DNA from: Motacilla alba alba
Taxonomy: Eukaryota; Chordata; Aves; Passeriformes; Motacillidae
Reading direction: 5' to 3'
Assembly (NCBI RefSeq): GCF_015832195.1
Contig: NC_052021.1
Coordinates: 25,774,286-25,838,285, forward strand
DNA length: 64,000 nucleotides
Shown here piece by piece: positions 54,979-64,000 of the stretch (position 1 is the stretch's first letter; each line of letters starts with the position of its first letter). The notes under the pieces were generated by a model. That model saw nothing but the letters and a program-made list of their open reading frames with translations, was not told where the DNA came from and did not search any database. The position numbers and the translations under genes are program-made.

Positions 54979-57900
54979 GCAAAAAAGCAGATGATCTGCT
55001 TGCAATTTGCACAATCACTCTGCAGATGTGGACATGTATGTGAAAACAATGAAAAAAAGTGGGTTTAGATAGAGGCAATGGCTTCTTTACAACTAAGATC
55101 TTTTACTTCTTTAAAAATCTTTCTGCTCTGCTCTTCATACCACTGCAGCTCCAACAGTACTATCATAAATAATAAACATCATAAGCCATGTGGCAAGAAA
55201 ATCTAAACAGCACCATAGCTGCTCATCTCTTGACTTAAAATATTCTAGCTGGATTTTCTCTCTGCTGTAACAAACATTATGTTTTTCCTCTTCTTCTCAA
55301 ATAACTGTGACACAACCACAATGCAAGAAAGTTCCCTGCAAGCCCCCAGCATTATGCAGCCTCATTAGGAGCTTTGATTATTTATTTGGCACATCTCCAG
55401 CTTGCCTGAGTGGCTGAGTCTGTCAGTCCTGTGCGCTGATTCATATTGCCAGTGGTTAATACAGTTCAAGTGCCAAAGGCAAGCCAAAGGGCAAAGTCAA
55501 AATAGGTAATAGCATCAGCTGGGAAAAGTACCCAATGCACGTCATGTCAGTGACCTCATGATGACCCCACTGTGCTGTTTTTTTAATGGGAGGCACTGAA
55601 AATGAAGATTTCATGCCTAGGGATGTATTGATAACTTCATGGAAATGACCACAGCCCCGCACTCTTCTTCTGTCAGTTGTCCTTTTAATGATTGCTAATC
55701 TTGTTTTAAGACAAGAAAAACTGCAGTTTACTTGAATACTCTGGGTCTACAGGGAGGTTTCATTTCATTCTTCCCTTCCTTCCTCTGAAGTACCAGATGC
55801 TACACAGGATTAGAGAGCAGTTTAAACTAGAACGCAAAAAATAGCCTTAAGAAACATTAGCATTGCCTTAAAAGTCCTCTTGGAACCAGACATCCAGATT
55901 TTGGTCCTCATTTGAACCAGCTATTTTTTCCTTCACTGCAGCAATGTTAAGGAGGTTGACTGAAAAGTTGTCTTACATATAATGCCCCTGGGACAACAGA
56001 CCAATGACCCATTGACCATCTCAAGGTTTTAGTCAGCAAGACAGAAACATACCTTCAGCCTTGTCTGGAAGTGCCCAGTTTTGATCTCTCTATCTTACAC
56101 TAGAGGAAAAAGCCAGCCCACTCTTCATTTTGTGGGAATCAGTTTTTGTAGAAACATTTCCTCTGACTTTTCAGATCAAATCCTCACCTAGAAATTCTTC
56201 CCCACTATGCCAAAATATAAGCAATGAATATTATTGCCAAAGGAAGCAACAGATGAATAGTAATAGCTTTATTTTTAACTTATCCCTTAAAAGGCATAAG
56301 GACCCCAAAGCTGTCCCACAGGAGTTATACTTTACCACCACTGGGTAAATAGAGATTTTTTGGTTTATGAAGCCCAAACCATCCATATTCATGTCAAACA
56401 AATAGAGTTCCTGTCAAAAAGGCTTTAATCAGACACGAAGCAGAATGTAGGTTACTCTTACACCAATAGCTCCTGGTATGGTTATCTAAAAAATGTCATA
56501 GCAACCAGTCCTGCAACAAGCTGGATTTTCCCTGAGTCCTATCAACAACTCAAATCATGTCTTGGTATTCAGGCCAGAGCAAGGAACCAGCCCCAGGGAC
56601 TGCTAGCACCCTCCTCTTCAAGCTGGTAAGTTCCTAAATTGTCTTATAAGAGGAGAAAAAAAAATTAAGTAAAAAAAACCAGGAGGAATTTGGACTGCAA
56701 ATGTTCTTTCCTCTGGTTTTAAGCAGTACATGAAAGTTGGAGCATTATGTTCAGGATCCAGCCTTTGAGAGGGCAAGTTCTCCACTCCAAGGGGTTGCTG
56801 GGATGGGATTTGGCTCTGGTACAATACCCTTCTTGGCTGCCTGACTTCCTAGCACCCTTAAAGACTAGCTGACTGTGCTGTGACCTTCCCAACATACCAG
56901 CTTGTAGCAGGAGAGACACACCTAGACCCAGCTACACTCCTCCAGCCCACCAAAGCTCTTGAGGGACCAGCACCAGAGAACTCTCCACCTGGAGGGTCAT
57001 GACCTGGACATTTCAGGAGTACTGGAAATGTTCGGGCTGCATACAACTGATGCAGCACAGCATGGCCATGATGTGGCCTCAGACAGAGAAGCCCAGGTGT
57101 TCTCCAGCCACAGAGCAACCCACAGCAAGGCACACTGTTATGGCTCCCACCACATCTTCAAAAAGCACTCTGTGACTCCATTGCTGTACAGCTGGCAGCT
57201 CCAGCAGCCAGGCAAAGCAGCTTTTCCCACATTGTGTTTGCCTGTGTTTCCTCCCCAGTCTGTCCTTCACACTGCAATCAGCCTTCAGACACCCCTCATC
57301 TCCTTGAGACTCAGATTCCCATCTCTTCACATGCACACCGTGTACTCCTTGTACTCTGCTGGGGACAAGGAGAAAAGGGAAAAGGGTCCTATCCCCCTTC
57401 AGGAAATGCTAATTAGATTATTCCAACCTGCTCCCTTCAAAATGTACTGTTATGGACCAATAAATTGCACACCCAGAGGTGACATTCCCCAAATAAACGA
57501 TTACTTAAGGATTAGTCACGCAGCTGTACGAAGGCATATGGCTGGCTTTGCAGGAAGGATTATTGGAGCACACATGAATACAGATGACTCAGGCAGCCAG
57601 GGCAGGGACCCATCTTCCACTTCAGCTGAGTATAAAGCCTCAGGCTTCAGGTCTGTCTACCTGTATTTGGCATCTCCTAGGCACACCTACAACACTGCAG
57701 CTGGTAATTATGAAAGAAAGGAAATCCTTCACCAGAAGAAAGAGTGACAAACGGAAAAAAGCGTTTGGCTTCCTGAAAAGATCTTGATCAATGCACTTAA
57801 AATTCTTCCCCCTCCAACTGGCAGTTTCTGAAGGACAGTGGAAAGACAAGAAAGTTCTGAGGTATTTTCAGTAGCAGAATTCATAGGGGTACCCAGGGAG

Positions 57901-58239
57901 CTCTTGGAGCAGCCTGAGCACACGGGCCTCAGGCTGCACAGCAAACTCCTCTCCAAAGGGCCATTCTCAGAGAGAGCTGAAGCTGGGGAGTTTGTGGTCT
58001 CCTTCAAAACTAGGAGCTGCACTCCCTCTAAGAAAAACTGTTCTCTGCAAGCGTATAATTATATTTTAGCCTTGATGGGCTGAAAAGAAATGCTACAGCT
58101 GACTTCACTAAAGGTTTCAAATCAACCCCATTATCTGTTACATTAATAATTGCAGCTTTTAGCACAGTGAAGCCCAGCAGTTTCTTAGGATGCAGCAGAT
58201 GCCCTTTGATTGCTCTGCTTTTTTTCCTATTGCTAATTT
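54979..58239. other. Unique non-coding DNA containing a 262-codon ORF
   Basis: The plus-strand ORF at 56959-57747 is the longest in the window outside the minisatellite. It begins with a histidine-rich segment, has no signal peptide, membrane segment or recognised domain, and is overlapped by minus-strand ORFs. By a rough estimate an ORF this long is somewhat unusual but not decisive against chance. The part around 57395-57600 reads more like a conserved regulatory element (CTAATTAG at 57409-57416). No splice structure was evident. Confidence 0.4.
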
Positions 58240-58312
58240 AGGATAATGATTTGACTTGATGATCTTAGAGATCTTTTCCAGCCTAAAATGATTCTATGAT
58301 TCTATGATTCTA
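58240..58312 (+). mobile_element. CR1 LINE 3'-end stub
   Basis: Only the last 70 bp or so of a CR1 element: 'ttgatgatcttagagatctt', 'ttccagcctaaaatgattc', then three copies of 'tatgattc'-type terminal repeat. The well-preserved tail suggests a younger insertion than the 30.5-kb stub. Confidence 0.9.
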
Positions 58313-58602
58313 TTTGTTACTTCCAGGACATCAATGGGACATTTCTTCCTTTTTTTTTTCGAGGGAGAGGATGGAGGCAGGTATGACACTGGCTGAGGCA
58401 GCAGCATAGCAGAGGCAAATGTTCTCCAAGCAAACACCTGCACCCTGCATCCACCTAAACCCATAATCACTCCCTACTCGTCTTAAGGCCCACAAAATCA
58501 TGAATAAGACTCACAGAACAAGCTTGGTAGCAACAGGCCTTACTTATATCAAGACTACTTTACCTTCATCATTTCGAACACTTTGTCAACAAAAACTGCT
58601 GG
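58313..58602. other. Unique non-coding DNA before the poly(A) run
   Basis: No gene or repeat is recognised. It ends in a poly(A) run, so a retroposed transcript was considered, but there is no AATAAA close upstream and no coding remnant. Confidence 0.45.
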
Positions 58603-58624
58603 AAAAAAAAAAAAAAAAAAAAAA
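58603..58624. repeat. Poly(A) tract, 22 bp
   Basis: Uninterrupted run of 22 A residues at the sharp boundary between AT-balanced DNA and the CpG-rich locus that follows. Confidence 0.95.
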
Positions 58625-58629
58625 CAGCA

Positions 58630-58870
58630 GGTGACCGGGAGACCTTGATTATTCGCTGTTTTCTTTCCGCCTCATCCGTTTTTCCTTCGTCCGCAGGTCT
58701 TTCCCACGTCGGCTCGCTCCCTCAGGGCACGGGAGATGTGTCCCCGGCCCGCAGCTCCCCATGGCCGGTCCGAGGGGTCCCTCTGCCGATGGCAAGCGGC
58801 GGCGGCGGCGGGAGCAGAGCGGGGGATGCCCCTGCGCTTTCCCTGCCCGGAGCGGCCCGGCCTGCCCGGG
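58630..58870. promoter_or_regulatory. CpG-rich segment, candidate CpG island
   Basis: About 240 bp with an abrupt rise in GC and roughly 30 CpG dinucleotides by eye, in a window that is otherwise CpG-poor. It includes a (GCG)5 run near 58795-58812. A splice-acceptor-like pyrimidine tract ends in CAG at 58694-58696. CpG islands in birds often mark promoters, but no first exon or transcript is identifiable here. An alternative is that the segment is the degenerate start of the adjoining GC-rich minisatellite, or the 5' part of a GC-rich mobile element. Confidence 0.4.
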
Positions 58871-59484
58871 ATGTGCTGGCTCCGGGACAGCCCCGGCACC
58901 CCGCACCCTCCCGGGATTCACTGGCTCCGGGACAGCCCCAGCACCCCGCACCCTGCCCGGGATGTGCTGGCTCCGGGACAGCCCCGGCACCCCGCACCCT
59001 GCCCGTGATGTGCTGGCTCCGGGACAGCCCCGGACACTCCGCACCCTGCCCGGGATTCGCTGGCTCCGGGACAGCCCCAGCACCCCGCACCCTGCCCGGG
59101 ATGTGCTGGCTCCCGAACAGCCCCAGCACCCCGCACCCTGCCCGGGATGCACTGGCTCCGGGACAGCCCCGGGCACCCGCACCCTGCCCGGGATGTGCTG
59201 GCTCCGGGACAGCCCCGGCACCCCGCACCCTGCCCGGGATGTGCTGGCTCCGGGACAGCCCCGGGCACCCGCACCCTGCCCGGGATGTGCTGGCTCCGGG
59301 ACAGCCCCGGCACCCCGCACCCTGCCCGGGATGTGCTGGCTCCGGGACAGCCCCAGCACCCCGCACCCTGCCCGGGATGTGCTGGCTCCCGAACAGCCCC
59401 AGCACCCCGCACCCTGCCCGGGATTCACTGGTTCCAGGACAGCCCCAGCACCCCGCACCCTGCCCGGGATGTGCTGGCTCCCCC
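58871..59484. repeat. 46-bp GC-rich minisatellite, 13 complete units plus a partial
   Basis: Units start at 58871, 58916, 58962, 59008, 59055, 59101, 59147, 59193, 59239, 59285, 59331, 59377 and 59423, with a partial unit from 59469. Periods are 46 bp except for the first (45) and fourth (47). Each unit has the form 'atgtgctggctccgggacag' + 'ccccggcaccccgcaccctg' + 'cccggg'. Variant positions include attc/atgc for atgt, ctcccgaac for ctccgggac (units 6 and 12), and ccccagc for ccccggc. The minus strand contains GGGCAGGGTG, close to the GGGCAGGANG core reported for hypervariable minisatellites, and 12 of 13 units have a G-quadruplex motif there. Each full-CpG unit has four CpGs and three CCGG sites. 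ORFs across it (for example 307 codons plus, 269 codons minus) are artefacts of the 46-bp period. Confidence 0.97.
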
Positions 59485-59499
59485 GATCCAGCCCAGCAA

Positions 59500-60012
59500 C
59501 ATTGGACTCAGTTATCTACTTTCGGTTTTGTGCTTGTTTTCAGTACCAGAAGAGCATTGAGGTGCTAGAGTGTGTGCAGAGACGGGTCTAGAGCACTCAT
59601 GGTATGAGGAGCAGCTGAGGGAGCTGGGGTGCTTAGCCTGGAGAAAAGGAGGCTCAGGGGAGACCTTGTTGGTCTCTACAACTCCCTGAAAGGAGGGCAT
59701 AGCCAGAGGAAGGTCAGCCTCTTCTCCCAGGTAACAAGTGACAGGATGAGAGGAAACAGCCTCAGGTTGCACCAGGCGAGATTTAGACTGGATATTAGGA
59801 AAGATTTCTCTGCCCAAAGGGTGGTCAGGTGTTGGAATAGGAGCCCAGGGAAGTGGTGGAGTCAGCATCCCTGAGGTGTTTGAAAGAAGTGTAGATGTGG
59901 TGGTTAAGGACGTGGTTTAGTGGTGGTCTTGGCAGTGATGGGTGAATGGTTGGACTCAATGATCTTAGAGCTTTTCTCCAACCTGAACAGTTTTATGATT
60001 CTATGATTTTAA
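59500..60012 (+). mobile_element. CR1 LINE, 5'-truncated, abutting the minisatellite
   Basis: About 510 bp of a CR1 3' end. The first 90 bp still align with CR1 ORF2: the plus frame reads YQKSIEVLECVQRR near 59547-59588, corresponding to [14 protein letters not shown] in the 49.4-kb copy, and then stops after a deletion of roughly 20 bp. The remainder contains 'gaggagcagctgagggagct', 'cttctcccaggtaacaagtg', 'tttagactggatattagga' and 'tggttggactcaatgatctt', ending in 'tatgattctatgattt'. It starts within about 15 bp of the last minisatellite unit, so one long plus-strand ORF (58761-59591) runs from the repeat into the CR1 protein remnant. It is inactive. Confidence 0.93.
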
Positions 60013-63000
60013 GATGGGATTTTCATCCGTGGCTGTGTGGGATGTGATCCCATGGTGGTGCACAGCTCACTGGGGCAGACAACAAAGTACCAGGACAGTG
60101 CAGATAGTCCCCATGTCCAGGGCCATAGGATTGCTTGCTCCTACAGTAGTGCAGGTGGCCCCACAGCATCCTCTCCTCCTCAGAGCAGGGAGGGGATCAG
60201 CAGGTCACAACCCAAACACAAAACAAGGCACTGCCTGCACTCAGGTTTTCAGGCTGCCAAAAAATCTGAGCTTTCATTAATGGAAAACACTATTCCTCCC
60301 CAGCCTTAGGGAAATGAATCTACAAGTCCTCCCCTCAACAGGGGCACAAACACAAATTCCAAATTCCCACACAGGAAGAAAAGGCAGAACGGGGAAAGGA
60401 TGAATAAATGATCTTAGTGCAGTGGGCAAGGGATGGACCAACAGCAATTTTCATGAGTTCAGCAGCTCACACCCAACAAATTGTCTTCAAATACTTTTCT
60501 CACAAATCATCTACAGCACATTCCCACTGATGTAGTCCAAAATAATGAAATCTTATTTAGAACACTATTTACATTCTAAGTGACCAAATCACTGCATTGA
60601 AGGGGTGGATGATTCATCACCTCTAAAGACCTGTCAAACCTGGGGCAAGGAGGTCAGAACCAAGGAGGTTTTTCTAAACTCTGCTGGGCTTAGTCGAGAC
60701 CATTGCAATTCTACTAAGTGGAAAATAATTTGATGCTGGTCCCAATCCTTCTTTCACACTCATTTAGCCAGGTGCAAAACTGTCAATAGCAGTGGCAATA
60801 CACTACTTTAACACAGGTATATTTTAGCAGAGGGTCATGTCTGCTTTTTTCCCTGAAGAGCCTTTAGAAAAAGCAATCTGTCAGACCTTCCTATTCGGGT
60901 CATTCCCAAGTCGTGTTCTGCAATACAGTTCATAGAGAATAATGTAGAGTGTTTTCACTTTAAAGTGTGATGATAAAAGAATACCTGGTTGCCAGCAGGA
61001 AATTTTGAGGGGTGAGAGGAGTCCTTCCAACTCCTCTGGGGGTCTGACATTACATACTCTTCAGACAAGTAAGTTATTAAGTTGCTTCATTCACACCCTT
61101 TAGTGGGAAGCAGAACTAAGTGCAAATCCAAGTCCCAAGTATTTCAGATTTCATTCCTGGTTTGCCATATTAACTATAACAGGTGTTTATCACCTGAGTA
61201 GCTCAGCTTTAATGGAAAAAAAAGTCCTCATGTTTGCTGAATACAGATGTTTGCAGCTGCACCTTTCCTAGGGGCAGTGTGCCGGCTTTCCGCCAGTGCA
61301 ATGAGGCAGCAGTAAGGTGTTCTATAAACCAGGGAGGATGGCAGCTCAGAAAACTCTGAAGCATCTCTTCTACAGACCACAGAAACTGCTGTTCCAGCAG
61401 TGACGCACTCCAGAAAGGTCCCATCTTAATGTCCCTGATGGTGGCAATGACCCCTCATTCTCACGGACACCTGGACTATCTAGGAGCTGTCTTAGCCCCT
61501 CATGTGGGACTGCATACTTTGCTCCACAATAACTCTTGTCAGTATGTTCACAGCTAATGGGCAGGACTGGCCTTGTGACCAAGCCTGCTGCAGAACACAG
61601 ACATCACTGCACACAAGCAGTTTCCTTTGCAAAGGCACTTACACATCCCTAAGCCATTTTTAGCCTAACAGAGAGGAGTTACAGGTGCCATCCTGAGAAT
61701 GCTTTGCTCTTCTTATTACTTATCAGCGGAAGGTATTACTGCAGTCTTACAGTGCACTCATGCTTAGTGCTTCCTCTGCCTGGAAAAAGAGCACTAACAG
61801 GAAACTTTATAGTGCAATTTATTCCTATTTTACTTTCTTCTCATCAAAACTGCTCCCAGTCCAGCTTATAATGACAGTCATATTCCCCAGCAAGGCAACC
61901 CTCATACCCTCAGAGATGCACTTCCCTCCACAGTTCTCACAGTTACTAATGAAACTCCACTTTCTTGGCACCCTTAACCACCAAGCACTTTGGAGGGGTT
62001 CCTGTGCCCCAGTAAAGGGAACTGACAAACACACTGCCTCTGATTCTGACTCAAATTAGTCTGCAGGTTCAGCCCCAGTTAGCTCCATCTGCAATGGACT
62101 CAAGCTCTTTGCCTGATTTGCAGAGGGCAAAAGCATTCAATAAGCTCCTTGAAAAAAGATCTGAAGATCCACGTGTGAAATCAGTATTATGGATTGATAA
62201 CCATGTTTCACACAACAATTTTTTAATTGCCTGTTGTCCCTTTTCACAACCCAGGCTGGGAAAGAAAAATAGGTTTGTTTCACAAGCAGTACCATGCCGA
62301 AGAAGAAGCAGTGAGGACTTGGCAGTTCAGAATCTGTCTGGCAGCTCTGGTGCTACCAAGAAACTTTGAGGGAGTTCAACATGTTCTGCAAGTTCAGCAC
62401 ATTGCAGTGTATTGCACAAAGAAGCCATAAGGTCTTTTCTGCATCCAACCCTGGGACAAGGATCCATTTGATTCATATCCCTTTGAGGCCCAGCAAAACT
62501 TTCCCATTAGCTTGGATGAGGTTTGAGTTGCACCCAGAGCCTATTTCCTAAGGAGTCACCTAGCTTTTGATAAGGTCCAGCATATGAGGATGTGAAGTAT
62601 TTGTTCCTGCTTTGTGGATTAAAGATGTGTCTGTTGTATAAATAGCAGAGACACCCACGCCTGTAATTTCTAACTGCCAGGAGTGGGAGGCCAGGGCTGG
62701 AAGGGAGGAGAGCAGTGGCTGGATGCATCTCTCCACCTAAAAGGCAGACAGAGCTCACCATCCCCTGGCCCTGCCAACCAGCTAATGAAGCTCTATTTTG
62801 GCACCTAGGTAAAGGTCAAACTTTCCATAATCACGCCCTACTGTGACTCCTGAAGGATGATTTTCCCACACATATAAAGGAAGAGAGTACACCCAAAGCA
62901 AAATCAGGATATAGACATGCGAAGTGTAAGCTGAAGGGTTATGGTACCTTTATGATGTCTCAAACTCCATTAACAAGTTGATTTCTTTTCCAGAAGGGTT

Positions 63001-64000
63001 TAATCCTGTTCCATACTAAGGGAAAGGGTGGGAGTTCACAGTACTTCAGGCTTCCTTGAGAAACCCCTCTCTTGTTCCCCTGACAGGAAGCAAGGGCAGG
63101 CAAGATCTCCCACTTCTCTAGCACAGGTGGATAAATTAGTGCCCAGGTCCCTACAGGTGCAATTATCACAGATTTTGTAAGCTTTGGGATTTAAAAGTGT
63201 TACATTTGATTCTGCCTAATTTTGTGTGTGCAGGGATATACTCATCCTGTCCAGAAAAAACAAAGCCAAGAGCACATCAGGACAACCCAGCCTTAGCACA
63301 CCCATGGCAGGCAAAATTAGTGGGTGGTGCACAATATTAATTCAGCTCCTTACCCATGTGCGCCAGGATGCTGCCTTTAATTAAATTAGCATAAGCTATC
63401 TCTTTGACATTCTGATTTAATATTATAGACTCAAGGTTTTATCCCAGTAAATGCATTAAATGTGAATGCATCCCAGGGTCATTTTTTCATGTTTCTCTAT
63501 ACGTTCGCTGTTTTTATTTTCTTAATGACCCAGTTTGTCTTTGCCAGCTGGAACGTGTGTGTTACAGACCAAGCCAAGGTATGGTCCTCAGAAGTGGAAG
63601 GCAAATCAGTACAGTGGTTTCTTTACTGCAGCCAGGGTGGAGGGGGTCCCCAATGGGATGGAGGGGACTTATGGCTCCCACCTTCCCAAAGCCATCCTGA
63701 GCCTTAGGAACAAGCAGTAGCTGAGACCAGTTTGTGCTGGGCTTGAATCTACTGCTGCCCCATTCACCAGGGCAGAACTCTCATAGGTCCCTTGACCATT
63801 CTCCAGCCAATTATGAGGGCTATGGAAAGGCTCCTCTTCTTGGGCTGTTTCCTCTCTTTTAAGAGCACTTTGGCACTGTTGAGTCCTGTGAAAATGTCAC
63901 AGATAGCTGAGAGTCATGTTCAATATGCAATATACACAGCAGGGCTAGGTCACTCTGCCTTCCTCCTACAAGATCTCCTGCACTCTGTTCGGGTGGGATT
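60013..64000. other. Unique non-coding DNA to the right edge
   Basis: No gene or known repeat is recognised. ORFs of at most 99 codons occur on both strands without domain evidence. The plus ORF at 63462-63707 starts with a hydrophobic stretch but has no other support. Confidence 0.5.

Noticed and set aside
58313..58624. Processed pseudogene ending in the 22-bp poly(A) run
   Set aside because: No coding remnant, no close AATAAA and no target-site duplication; processed pseudogenes are also rare in birds because CR1 rarely mobilises polyadenylated mRNA.
58645..59568. 307-codon proline-rich repeat protein
   Set aside because: It is created by translating the 46-bp minisatellite; equally long ORFs exist in other frames and on the other strand.
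62548..62592. Possible second reverse-transcriptase fragment (AFDKVQH)
   Set aside because: It shares 16 identical bases with the relic at 24466-24481, but the codons before and after do not continue the reverse-transcriptase pattern, so the match may be chance.
63462..63707. Small membrane protein suggested by a hydrophobic N-terminus
   Set aside because: One hydrophobic stretch in an 81-codon ORF over T-rich DNA; no homology or exon structure.
1..64000. CRISPR arrays, bacterial operons, tRNA or rRNA genes
   Set aside because: No regularly spaced direct repeats with unique spacers, no clustered long ORFs, and no recognisable tRNA or rRNA sequence; the CR1 elements show this is bird DNA.

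Overview
The window reads as non-coding nuclear DNA from a bird. The main evidence is a set of CR1 (chicken repeat 1) LINE pieces. Two are long 3' portions (about 49.41-50.23 kb and 59.50-60.01 kb) that still carry the decayed C-terminus of the CR1 reverse-transcriptase ORF and the CR1 3' end with its short 'gattctatg'-type tail repeats. Two are short 3'-end stubs (30.5 kb and 58.24 kb). One is an older fragment of the reverse-transcriptase core (24.43 kb). The style of the tails ('gatgatcttagag', 'gattctatgattctatg') fits birds, perhaps a songbird, but the order cannot be fixed by eye. No CRISPR array, operon, tRNA, rRNA or recognisable host protein-coding exon was found. Base composition is AT-leaning and even across most of the window, as in an intergenic region, a gene desert or a very long intron.

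Layout: 0.13-0.58 kb holds an LTR-like promoter segment, probably a solo endogenous-retrovirus LTR of uncertain family and orientation. From 0.6 to 49 kb there is mostly unique non-coding DNA with scattered microsatellites, poly(A)/poly(T) tracts, two possible ancient interspersed-repeat fragments (2.94 and 24.50 kb), a pair of similar 75-bp segments at 20.79 and 22.53 kb, a 35-bp tandem duplication (32.37 kb), a GATA/GACA microsatellite (34.8 kb), and a 16-bp triplet repeat next to a perfect hairpin (35.65-35.75 kb). A CR1 LINE follows at 49.4-50.2 kb, then a 49-bp minisatellite at 51.44-51.60 kb. From 51.6 to 58.2 kb the DNA is unique and includes stretches that look like possible conserved non-coding elements and the longest non-repeat ORF (262 codons, no recognised homology).

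The most striking locus is 58.60-60.01 kb: a 22-bp poly(A) run, a very CpG-rich 240-bp segment, then a 46-bp GC-rich minisatellite of 13 complete units plus a partial one, which runs directly into a truncated CR1 element. On the minus strand 12 of the 13 complete units carry a canonical G-quadruplex motif, so this is a regularly spaced array of potential quadruplexes. Because 46 is not divisible by 3 and the unit lacks stop codons in most frames, the array opens long ORFs in several frames on both strands; these should not be read as genes.

Nothing here works together as a pathway. The window is best described as repeat-punctuated non-coding bird DNA with one CpG- and quadruplex-rich minisatellite locus that merits attention.
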